From contig JAKSRZ010000005.1 in the NCBI GenBank assembly GCA_024403375.1, positions 1-48,275 of the forward strand: a stretch of DNA of 48,275 nt, given 5' to 3'. Position numbers and translations under genes: made by a program. This stretch comes from Lachnospiraceae bacterium (GTDB lineage Bacteria > Bacillota > Clostridia > Lachnospirales > Lachnospiraceae). How positions within the stretch are numbered: position 1 is the stretch's first letter; every line of letters starts with the position of its first letter. Positions 8,548-15,082 of the stretch are shown one piece after another. The notes under the pieces are model-generated. The model saw only the letters and a program-made list of their open reading frames with translations. It was not told where the DNA came from and ran no database searches.

Positions 8548-10197
8548 TCACTCCAGAATTATTTCAAAGTCATATACGTCCTGACCGCCATCAATCTCGT
8601 AAAGTTCGGTCTTAGGATATGCGTTCTTTACAAAGATTCTGAATGCGTTTCTGTCCTCTTCGGAAGCTGTAGCACCGTATATTACAATCATAACTTCGTA
8701 GTTTTTTGCATTAAGCTTTTCAAGCATTTTTGCAGCAGCGTCCACCTTCATCTTTTCGCTGGAAAGCATGCTCTTTCCGGAAAATCCGATGTAGTCATCA
8801 ACGTGAATGCACACATCGTCAATGCTGGCGTCGCGTATGGATTTTGTAACCCGACCTGTAACAACTCCTTCCATGGAGGATGTCATATCGTTAACGATTT
8901 CTTCCTCATCTCCGGAATCATAGGACAGCATTGAGAGTGCGGCATAACCGTCGCCTACACTCTTTGAAGGAATTACATATATCTTTGATTTTTCATACAT
9001 GCTTCCTGCAAGCTGGGCAGCCATAATGATATTGCCATTGTTAGGGAGCACAAAGATTGTCTCTGCGTTAACTTCGTCGAAGGCTTCAATAAAGTCCTCG
9101 GAAGAGGGGTTTTTGCCCTGTCCGCCGTTAATGACATAATCAGCACCGAGATCAGCAAATGTCTGCTTAATGCCCTCGCCTTCTGCCACAGCAATTGTTG
9201 CAAAACGTTTCTTGGGTTCGGCTTTCTTTGCCTCTCTTGTGCCCTCAGCAATACTATCATTATGCTGAAGTGTCATATTTTCAATCTTAACTGTAAGGAA
9301 TTCACCAAACTGTCTGCAGAATTCCAATACTGCACCGGGAGTCATTGTGTGAACATGAATCTTCACAATAGTACCGGTTTTGAATGCTACAATAGAATCT
9401 CCGACTGTATTCAGGTAGTCGGTAATTTTTGCGATGTCAAAGTTTTCGGCATCAACCTTGCTGTTCTGAAGCTGAAGCAGAAACTCTGTGCAATAGCCGA
9501 ACTCCATAATGGAATCTGCTGTAAATGCGGATGTATCAACACTCTTTACGCTTGTCACTACATCGCTTTCATTTATTTCTTCTCCCAGCAGTGTCTTCTT
9601 CATGCCGTCAATAATGTAAACAAGACCTGCACCACCGGAATCAATCACACCTGCTTCTTTAAGTACTGCAAGAAGCTCAGGAGTACGTTGAAGTGATCTG
9701 TTCATCTCATCCAGAACATCTGAAAAGAAGCTTTCCAGTGTGCTTTCTCCTGTGATTCTGTCCACGCCATAGTCAACGCCTTCACGTGCAACTGTAAGCA
9801 TTGTTCCTTCAGTAGGCTTCATAACGGATTCATAGGCTCTGCGAACACCTGACTTAAGTGCATATCCTACGGTCTTAACGTCGGCAGTTTCCTGGCCTGT
9901 AAAGCCTTTTGCTATTCCTGCAAAAAACTGTGAAAGAATAACGCCTGAATTTCCTCTGGCTGAAAGAAGCATGCCTGTTGCGATGGTATCAGATACCATT
10001 GAAAGATCTTCGGAAGTAACTGTCTTTGCCTGCTTTACTCCTCCGGCAATTGTCATGCTCATATTTTCTCCGGTATCTCCGTCAGGAATGGGGAAAACAT
10101 TAAGTTCATTTACTATTTCTGCATTTGCCTTAAGGTTTGCCGCTCCACCATAAATAAGTGATGAATACAACGAACCGGATAACAACTTAGTTGCCAT
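8548..10197 (-). CDS. fakA: fatty acid kinase catalytic subunit FakA (DAK2 + middle + C-terminal domains)
   Basis: ATP-dependent kinase that phosphorylates fatty acid carried by a FakB/DegV protein. The 549-residue chain has the usual order: a DAK2-type kinase domain (about 1-205) with NVFPIPDGDTGENM, in which D39 and D41 should bind magnesium; a middle domain (about 225-310) with Cys236, His281 and His283 in FGYCTEF and KIHVHT, which I recall as zinc ligands at nearly the same numbers in Staphylococcus aureus FakA; and a C-terminal DegV-like domain ending in GGQDVYDFEI. The ribosome site is GAGGTGAGGAG. It follows fakB by 25 bases and precedes plsY by one, forming a compact acyl-phosphate operon. 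Confidence 0.93.
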   Translation of the reverse strand: MATKLLSGSLYSSLIYGGAANLKANAEIVNELNVFPIPDGDTGENMSMTIAGGVKQAKTVTSEDLSMVSDTIATGMLLSARGNSGVILSQFFAGIAKGFTGQETADVKTVGYALKSGVRRAYESVMKPTEGTMLTVAREGVDYGVDRITGESTLESFFSDVLDEMNRSLQRTPELLAVLKEAGVIDSGGAGLVYIIDGMKKTLLGEEINESDVVTSVKSVDTSAFTADSIMEFGYCTEFLLQLQNSKVDAENFDIAKITDYLNTVGDSIVAFKTGTIVKIHVHTMTPGAVLEFCRQFGEFLTVKIENMTLQHNDSIAEGTREAKKAEPKKRFATIAVAEGEGIKQTFADLGADYVINGGQGKNPSSEDFIEAFDEVNAETIFVLPNNGNIIMAAQLAGSMYEKSKIYVIPSKSVGDGYAALSMLSYDSGDEEEIVNDMTSSMEGVVTGRVTKSIRDASIDDVCIHVDDYIGFSGKSMLSSEKMKVDAAAKMLEKLNAKNYEVMIVIYGATASEEDRNAFRIFVKNAYPKTELYEIDGGQDVYDFEIILE

Positions 10198-10222
10198 AGC
10201 TCCTCACCTCAAAATGTAAATC

Positions 10223-11107
10223 TTAACCCACAAATGTAACTGTCTTTCCAAATGCAAAGAGTGCAAGTGCATCAGGTCCGATGGAAGCTCCGATAATGGG
10301 ACCGATATGTGTGACATATGTGTCGCGAGGTCCGATTTCTTCCTGAACCATCTTCTCAAGCTCTTTAGCTTCTTCAAGGCAGTCTGCGTGAAGGACGTAA
10401 ATAGTCTGGTCCTTATCTTCTCCGACAGCTTCCTTCATAAGGTTAACGATTTCCTGCATGGAATTCTGTCTGCCCTTTGCCTTCTTAAGAGCCGTCTGGT
10501 TTCCTTCAGCATCCGCAACAATAATGGGCTTAACTCCGAGAAGGTTACCAAAGAATGCCTTAGATGCCTTAATTCTGCCTGCTCTCTTCATGTATTCAAG
10601 TGTATGTATTGTACAGAACTCATTTACTGTCTTAAGTTCTGCTGTAATTTTTTCATTGATTGTCTTAGCATCAAGGCCCTGATTTCTGTATTCTGCAGCC
10701 TTCATGGCAAGTAAGCCTTCTCCCATGCATGCATTAAGAGAGTCGATTACGAAAATCTGCATCTCAGGATGCTCATTCATAAATTCGCGAGCAACGACAA
10801 AGCCGGTATTTACTGAACCGGACTGCTTGGAAGAGCATCCGATGTAAACTACGTCAAAGCCCTTTTCCAGATACTCTGAATAAGCACGCTTAAACTCTGA
10901 AATAGGCACCTGTGTTGTGAGGAATCGTCCACCGTTACGCATTGTCTCATAGAAGTCATGTGCGGAAATATATGCCCAATCAAGGCTTGCGGGTGTTTCC
11001 TTTCCTTCAAACTCCGTATTCATGAAAACGTAATCAATGTCGTATTTGTCTCTGAGTTCCTTGTTTAAGTCAGAACAAGAATCTGTAAGTATTTTAACCG
11101 GTCTCAT
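10223..11107 (-). CDS. fakB: DegV family fatty-acid-binding protein (FakB-like)
   Basis: A 294-residue DegV fold protein that should hold a fatty acid in a buried tunnel and present it to FakA. Landmarks are TDSCSDL (8-14), TTQVPIS (64-70), the SSKQSGS acid-binding loop (92-98), DSLNACMGEG, and EYMKRAGRIKASKAFFGNLL. The C-terminal motif that usually reads GxHxGPG is GASIGPD here, so the His thought to contact the carboxylate or phosphate in FakB is Ser. That may mean altered ligand handling, or simply a clade-specific variant. It is the first gene of the fakB-fakA-plsY operon, with promoter at 11146-11173 and an AAAGGGG ribosome site. Confidence 0.88.
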   Translation of the reverse strand: MRPVKILTDSCSDLNKELRDKYDIDYVFMNTEFEGKETPASLDWAYISAHDFYETMRNGGRFLTTQVPISEFKRAYSEYLEKGFDVVYIGCSSKQSGSVNTGFVVAREFMNEHPEMQIFVIDSLNACMGEGLLAMKAAEYRNQGLDAKTINEKITAELKTVNEFCTIHTLEYMKRAGRIKASKAFFGNLLGVKPIIVADAEGNQTALKKAKGRQNSMQEIVNLMKEAVGEDKDQTIYVLHADCLEEAKELEKMVQEEIGPRDTYVTHIGPIIGASIGPDALALFAFGKTVTFVG

Positions 11108-11145
11108 AAAGATACCCCTTTCACAATAGTGATTTTACGTTACGT

Positions 11146-11173
11146 ATTATAACTGTATTAAATTTTCGTTCAA
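11146..11173 (-). promoter_or_regulatory. promoter of fakB-fakA-plsY
   Basis: TTGAAC (11168-11173), 16-base spacer, TATAAT (11146-11151) on the minus strand. The -35 box begins right after the U-run of the terminator of the upstream TetR gene. I see no FapR-like palindrome next to it. Confidence 0.75.
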
Positions 11174-11184
11174 TTGCAAAAAAA

Positions 11185-11214
11185 GAAGCTTTCCCCAAAT
11201 TTGAGAAAAGCTTC
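11185..11214 (-). terminator. Rho-independent terminator of the TetR-type regulator
   Basis: Stem GAAGCTTTTCTC / GGGGAAAGCTTC with a run of seven T on the minus strand, about 45 bases past the stop codon at 11259. Confidence 0.85.
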
Positions 11215-11258
11215 AAAATGTGCCCAATTTTGCGTAAACGTATATGTTTTGTACTAAT

Positions 11259-11822
11259 TTATTTGCTTGTCATTATGCTGTTGAGTACGAATATTTCGAT
11301 GGCTCCGTTAAATGCCCTGCTTATGCTGTCAATAATGGCGTCTTCATCTATTGTCATTCTGCTGGCCAGAAATCTGAGGAAGAAACCAAGCAACGCATAA
11401 CTCATAATATCGATAATGGAATTCACTGTTTTCTGATCAATACCGATAAGTCCTGCTTTATGCTCAGCAAGGTGTTTGATAGCCCCGTGCAGCGATTCGT
11501 ACACATACTGTTCCAGATTCTCTCTGGATAAGGAATCTGCTATGTGGTAAACCGTGTTAGGATGCTCTTTAAGCTCCTTCAGGACCTGTTTAAAAGTAAT
11601 CTCCCAGCCCTCATCGTTCTGGTGCTTTTCCAGAAAGTTTTGAGCAGTAATCTGAAACCACTGTTCCAGCAGTTCATATATGTCTGCGTAATGATAATAA
11701 AATGTATTCGGGCTTATATCGCACTTCTTTGTGAGTGCAGATACCGTTATCTTATCAAACGGCATTTGTTCAATCATTTCTTCAAAGGTCTGCAGAATTG
11801 CTTTTTCAGTATATCTCGCCAT
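11259..11822 (-). CDS. TetR/AcrR family transcriptional regulator
   Basis: A 187-residue repressor-type protein. The start ATG at 11822 is chosen for its GGGAGGA ribosome site; the longer in-frame extension covers the promoter. The N-terminal helix-turn-helix reads FDKITVSALTKKCDISPNTFYYHYADIYELLEQ (about 22-54), a textbook TetR DNA-binding region, and the C-terminal part is an all-helical ligand/dimer domain of the TetR_C_8 look. It is divergent from the Pro/Thr lipoprotein at 11919 and upstream of fakB. An inverted repeat (11838-11856) over its own -10 box suggests autorepression. The inducer is unknown; a link to fatty-acid genes is possible but rests on position only. Confidence 0.85.
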   Translation of the reverse strand: MARYTEKAILQTFEEMIEQMPFDKITVSALTKKCDISPNTFYYHYADIYELLEQWFQITAQNFLEKHQNDEGWEITFKQVLKELKEHPNTVYHIADSLSRENLEQYVYESLHGAIKHLAEHKAGLIGIDQKTVNSIIDIMSYALLGFFLRFLASRMTIDEDAIIDSISRAFNGAIEIFVLNSIMTSK

Positions 11823-11837
11823 AATAATCCTCCCATA

Positions 11838-11876
11838 TGGTAGAAAAAGTATACCAAAATCAGTGTTTATTGGCAA
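11838..11876 (-). promoter_or_regulatory. promoter and candidate operator of the TetR-type regulator
   Basis: TTGCCA (11871-11876), 17-base spacer, TATACT (11848-11853). The -10 box lies inside the inverted repeat TGGTA-N9-TACCA (11838-11856), a plausible TetR-family operator. The same region is within about 30 bases of the divergent promoter for the gene at 11919. Confidence 0.65.
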
Positions 11877-11884
11877 CATTGTCC

Positions 11885-11912
11885 TTGATAATAAGTATGT
11901 TTTGTGTAAAAT
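11885..11912 (+). promoter_or_regulatory. promoter of the Pro/Thr-stalk lipoprotein, possibly leaderless
   Basis: TTGATA (11885-11890), 16-base spacer, TAAAAT (11907-11912). Only six bases separate the -10 box from the ATG at 11919, so transcription should begin at or beside the start codon. There is no ribosome site before that ATG, which agrees with a leaderless message. Confidence 0.55.
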
Positions 11913-11918
11913 AAACAT

Positions 11919-12764
11919 ATGCGAAAAAAGATATTTCAAAATAGCATATGTTTAGGATTTTTGGTGATTTCACTCACATTGACAGCATGTACAGGTAACG
12001 CTGCAGTTCCTTCTGCAACACCGGTACCCACTGCTACTGTGCAGTCGGAACCTGTTTTTGTCCCTACGGAAATAGTTGTGGCAACAGCGGCACCTACCGC
12101 CATAAAAAGTGAGCCCACTGCAACTTCAGCTCCAACAGTGACCCTCGCTCCCACAAATACTCCAAGTCCCACAAACACCTTGGCACCGACAGCTACGCCT
12201 GAGCCTACCGCTTCTCCGGTGCCCACAGATACTCCGGTGCCCACAAGTACCCCCGTGCCTACAGATACCCCCGTACCTACAAGCACTCCAACTCCCACTG
12301 ACACTCCTACGCCTACACCTTTACCTGCGTCAGAAGTAGTTAAAGAGTATACATGTCTGGACGATGTGGATACTCCTGAAATGTTTGAGGCAACACCCAT
12401 GGGAGAGTACAGTGTCGCACTGCCTAAGTTTCTTGACACCACAACCTTCGAAGTAAAAGATTCATATTTCAAGATTATTTACAGTTCCGGCAACATTCGG
12501 AATATTAAAATTGAAATCACATATAATTACAATACACAGGTTGATAAGCTTTACGCAAATCATACTTTGAACCGCCCCGACGAAATCAGCTTCGAAACCC
12601 GAAGTGACGGAAAATACACAATGACTCAGGCCATCAATACAGTGATTACAGACGGTGACAGTCTGATTCCGTCTGTTATGACCGTAACATATAAGTACGA
12701 GGACGAAGGATCATCTTTTAATGTTCCCTCCGTCAGATTCTTCATCTACAGAAAGCAGAGGTAA
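11919..12764 (+). CDS. lipoprotein with long Pro/Thr-rich stalk
   Basis: A 281-residue predicted lipoprotein. The signal peptide ends in the lipobox LTAC, with the lipidated Cys at residue 24. From about residue 30 to 140 the chain is almost only Pro, Thr, Ser, Ala and Val in PTxTPxP units, a stalk likely to cross the peptidoglycan. The last 140 residues form a folded domain (from VVKEYTCLDDVDTPEMF) that I do not recognise. There is no ribosome site, and the -10 box lies six bases upstream. A coiled-coil protein gene follows three bases after its stop, so the two are co-transcribed. It is divergent from a TetR-type regulator that may control it. Confidence 0.8.
   Translation: MRKKIFQNSICLGFLVISLTLTACTGNAAVPSATPVPTATVQSEPVFVPTEIVVATAAPTAIKSEPTATSAPTVTLAPTNTPSPTNTLAPTATPEPTASPVPTDTPVPTSTPVPTDTPVPTSTPTPTDTPTPTPLPASEVVKEYTCLDDVDTPEMFEATPMGEYSVALPKFLDTTTFEVKDSYFKIIYSSGNIRNIKIEITYNYNTQVDKLYANHTLNRPDEISFETRSDGKYTMTQAINTVITDGDSLIPSVMTVTYKYEDEGSSFNVPSVRFFIYRKQR
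12215..12310 (+). repeat. Pro/Thr-coding tandem DNA repeat
   Basis: Imperfect tandem units of about 18 and 36 bases of the kind CCGGTGCCCACAGATACT, encoding PVPTDT and PVPTST in alternation. Such tracts often vary in copy number between strains. The antisense strand gives a long spurious Gly/Val-rich frame. Confidence 0.7.
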
Positions 12765-12767
12765 CAT

Positions 12768-13538
12768 ATGCCGGAAAAAATCGAAGAAATCATGAAAAAA
12801 ATACACATCTATCTCGCCAACTGCAAAGAAAGCGCATATTCCGGCGAGGATGTTATAGTTTCCAAAAAGCGTCTGTTATCACTTCTGGATGAGTTAAATC
12901 ATGCTGTTTTTGATGTTTGCGAACAATACGAGGCAACAAAGGAGGCTAAAGCAAGGGCACTTTCTGCGGCTGAGCGACAGGCTTCGGACATCAAGCAGGA
13001 TGCGATGGACAGGGCTCAGGATATTTATGCAGCCTCTCTTGTATATATGGATGATGCTATTTTGTCCATGCGTAATTCTCTGGAGTATTCCTACTTAAAA
13101 GTCAGACAGGAATACAGCGAGCTCATCTCCAACTACGAAGAAAAGCTTGCCCGTCTTGAGAAAGACGAATCCGAACTCACAACAATGCTTTCAGGTATGA
13201 GTGAATCACAAATGTACCTTAGAATCATTGAAGAACTCAAGGAAAAGAAAAAATCAGATGCGGAACGCAAGATGGATGAACGTCGTGAAGAGATCAAGTC
13301 CACATTTGTAGGTGAAGTAACTGCCATAGAAGCCCTTTCCGAAACCGATGATATGCCGGAATCAAGCCCGGCGGACTCCAGCGTGAACATCGAAGTCCAC
13401 AGTGCTCCCAAAATGGCTGACGTATCAACAAAGGGCAAAAGAAAGATTGAAGGATTTCTCAAAAAATTCCAAAAAACCACCGGCGAAAGCTCCGAAGAAA
13501 TTGTTCCCAACGAGGACGCCATTGACGAGGATTATTGA
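12768..13538 (+). CDS. coiled-coil cytoplasmic protein, DivIVA/V-ATPase-subunit-H-like helical family
   Basis: A 256-residue soluble, charged protein with no signal peptide. The N-terminal part (KIHIYLANCKESAYSGED, then a KKRLLSLLDELNHAVFD helix) resembles short clostridial proteins usually labelled ATPase or V-type ATPase subunit H, followed by Ala/Glu/Lys-rich coiled coil (about 50-185, with heptads such as ALSAAERQASDIKQDAMDRA) and a disordered acidic tail ending in EDAIDEDY. The ribosome site is AGAGGT and the gap to the lipoprotein gene is three bases. The fold suggests a scaffold or division-related role at the membrane, but no function can be assigned. Confidence 0.7.
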   Translation: MPEKIEEIMKKIHIYLANCKESAYSGEDVIVSKKRLLSLLDELNHAVFDVCEQYEATKEAKARALSAAERQASDIKQDAMDRAQDIYAASLVYMDDAILSMRNSLEYSYLKVRQEYSELISNYEEKLARLEKDESELTTMLSGMSESQMYLRIIEELKEKKKSDAERKMDERREEIKSTFVGEVTAIEALSETDDMPESSPADSSVNIEVHSAPKMADVSTKGKRKIEGFLKKFQKTTGESSEEIVPNEDAIDEDY

Positions 13539-13606
13539 TTTGCTGAACGGTGATATTCATTTGTCGACTGTGGTGTAAAATAAAAAAAGATGTAATAAAC
13601 AAGAAA

Positions 13607-13648
13607 ACAGGCGTAAGCTCTGCCAAAATCGGTAAAACTTAAGCCTGT
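13607..13648. terminator. bidirectional terminator between convergent operons
   Basis: Stem ACAGGC-G-TAAG / CTTA-A-GCCTGT with one mismatch and a T-rich tail on both sides. It serves the plus-strand coiled-coil gene ending at 13538 and the minus-strand MazG-like gene ending at 13656. Confidence 0.78.
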
Positions 13649-13655
13649 TGTTTTA

Positions 13656-13982
13656 TTACTCTTTTCTTCCAATTGATTTTTCGGAATCGAATCCCTCGGG
13701 ATACCGTTTCTTAAGTTTATCAATATTGGCTTCGAGAATTTCTTCGAGTGATACGTCCAGTGCGGTGGCTGCTTCAGCCAGATACCAGGCCACATCACCC
13801 AATTCCTTTTTCAGGTGTTCTTTATCCAGCTCATGCCCCTGGGCCATCCACTTCTTAACTATGTCGATTGCCTCACCTGATTCTCCGCATAATCCCATAA
13901 CGCTGTTAATCAGCACGTCTCGTTTTGACAGTTCGGGGTTCAGGGTAGTCATTGCCAGTTTCTGATACTCATTAACGTCCAT
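13656..13982 (-). CDS. MazG-like nucleotide pyrophosphohydrolase
   Basis: A 108-residue all-alpha NTP pyrophosphohydrolase of the MazG/dUTPase superfamily that would hydrolyse a (d)NTP to the monophosphate and pyrophosphate. The metal-binding ExxE...ExxD signature is complete: E34 and E37 in CGESGEAIDIV and E60 and D63 in KELGDVAWYLAE. The start is three bases past the stop of the orphan FakA-middle-domain gene, with only a weak ribosome site, so it likely depends on translational coupling. It is the last gene of the sensor kinase operon and ends at the bidirectional hairpin. The preferred nucleotide is unknown. Confidence 0.9.
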   Translation of the reverse strand: MDVNEYQKLAMTTLNPELSKRDVLINSVMGLCGESGEAIDIVKKWMAQGHELDKEHLKKELGDVAWYLAEAATALDVSLEEILEANIDKLKKRYPEGFDSEKSIGRKE

Positions 13983-13985
13983 AGC

Positions 13986-14276
13986 CTAGCCCTGAAGTCC
14001 GTTAGCCTGTCTGATCATATCCTCTACAACTATATCATAGATCTCACCGATTTTACTGCAGTATTCGAGGATTTTCCAGGGCTCGTTTGTGTGGAAATGA
14101 ATCTTGACAAGATCCTCATCCCCGGCTGCTATGAGGCTGTTGCCCTCAATATTTTCGGAAATGTAGTCAGCTATCTCGTCCTCATCCAAGTCCTTATCCC
14201 TACGTTCAATCAGAAGCTGTGTATCATAGCGATACGCAAACTGATCGTCTTCTGCGTCAATTGTATTTACTGCCAT
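13986..14276 (-). CDS. orphan FakA middle-domain protein
   Basis: A 96-residue protein that aligns along its length with the middle domain of the FakA encoded at 8548-10197: YRYDTQLL matches FGYCTEFLL, GNSLIAAGDEDLVKIHFHT matches GDSIVAFKTGTIVKIHVHT, and ILEYCSKIGEIYDIVVEDM matches VLEFCRQFGEFLTVKIENM. The two histidines (H60, H62) are kept, but the Cys that should be the third zinc ligand is Asp18. The start at 14276 is chosen because GGAGGT lies six bases before it; a TTG and another ATG further upstream are less well placed. It lacks any kinase domain, so it cannot phosphorylate by itself. It follows a response regulator and precedes a MazG-like gene. Confidence 0.8.
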   Translation of the reverse strand: MAVNTIDAEDDQFAYRYDTQLLIERRDKDLDEDEIADYISENIEGNSLIAAGDEDLVKIHFHTNEPWKILEYCSKIGEIYDIVVEDMIRQANGLQG

Positions 14277-14299
14277 TTTCATACCTCCATTAATCAAAG

Positions 14300-15064
14300 C
14301 TACAGTGCTTTGTAATTCTTGAAAAAGTTGTCTATATAAGAAACTATCTTTTCTTTTGGCATTGTTTTCAGCAAATAGCCCTCCGGCTTAAGATCGAGCA
14401 CATCAGTAATGCTCTCTCTGTCAGATATCGCGGTAAGGAAAATAACCGGAGTTTTCTTTGTGGTCGAGTGTCCTCTGAGCATTTTAAGCAGCTGTGCCCC
14501 GGAGCAATCGGGCATTTCATAGTCCAACAGAATTAAGTCAGGAACCATTTTTGATAAGAAGGCAATTGCATCGAAAGCAGAGCTAACCAATGAAATCCTG
14601 TAGCTATCCTCAAGCCAGCCTTTAATGGTATTTAACATCGTACCGGAATCATCAACTACGAGAATGTGTTTCTTTTTTTCTTCTTCGTCGTAATTTCCAT
14701 TGTAAATGGCACAGATTCTGTCAACTATTTCCTTTGTATTTATTGGACGTTCGAACTCGCATAAGATGTTTTTATTGAACAGAACTCTTATTTTTTCAAG
14801 ATCCTCGGCAAATCCCATGGGGATTATTTTTTTACCGTTCTCTGTGCAAATGGTCTTGAACAGATCTATTTTGTTCATTTCCTCAAAGCAATCCTCATCG
14901 GCAAAGAAAAGGATTATATCCGGCAGATTATTTCTGTTATTGTTTACCCATTCCTTATTCAGGTCAGTTGTCTGTACTGTATAACGTAATTCATTCAGTG
15001 CACTTACAATTCCCTTAACTAAGAAAGATTTGCTGAAGTCGATTATCAATACATTCTTATCCAT
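14300..15064 (-). CDS. response regulator with degenerate plus intact receiver domain
   Basis: A 254-residue protein of two tandem receiver-like domains and no output domain. The second (about 131-254) is canonical: VVDDSG acidic pocket, phospho-acceptor Asp181 in LLDYEMPDCSG, Thr211 in FLTAISD and Lys233 in LLKTMP. The first (about 1-120) has the fold but reads ILFFADED where an acceptor Asp should end the third strand, so it is a pseudo-receiver. It starts 18 bases after the hybrid kinase stop, so it is its likely partner, taking phosphate from the kinase's Hpt domain. With no DNA-binding part, it should act by protein contacts. Confidence 0.88.
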   Translation of the reverse strand: MDKNVLIIDFSKSFLVKGIVSALNELRYTVQTTDLNKEWVNNNRNNLPDIILFFADEDCFEEMNKIDLFKTICTENGKKIIPMGFAEDLEKIRVLFNKNILCEFERPINTKEIVDRICAIYNGNYDEEEKKKHILVVDDSGTMLNTIKGWLEDSYRISLVSSAFDAIAFLSKMVPDLILLDYEMPDCSGAQLLKMLRGHSTTKKTPVIFLTAISDRESITDVLDLKPEGYLLKTMPKEKIVSYIDNFFKNYKAL

Positions 15065-15082
15065 TTATTCTACCAGCCTTCT

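Noticed and set aside
12170..12330. Repeats that could suggest a CRISPR array
   Set aside because: Units are in frame, imperfect and encode a Pro/Thr stalk; there are no unique spacers between them.
11936..12472. A 178-codon minus-strand frame rich in Val and Gly
   Set aside because: It is the antisense of the Pro/Thr repeat of the lipoprotein; repeat composition alone keeps it open, and it has no ribosome site.
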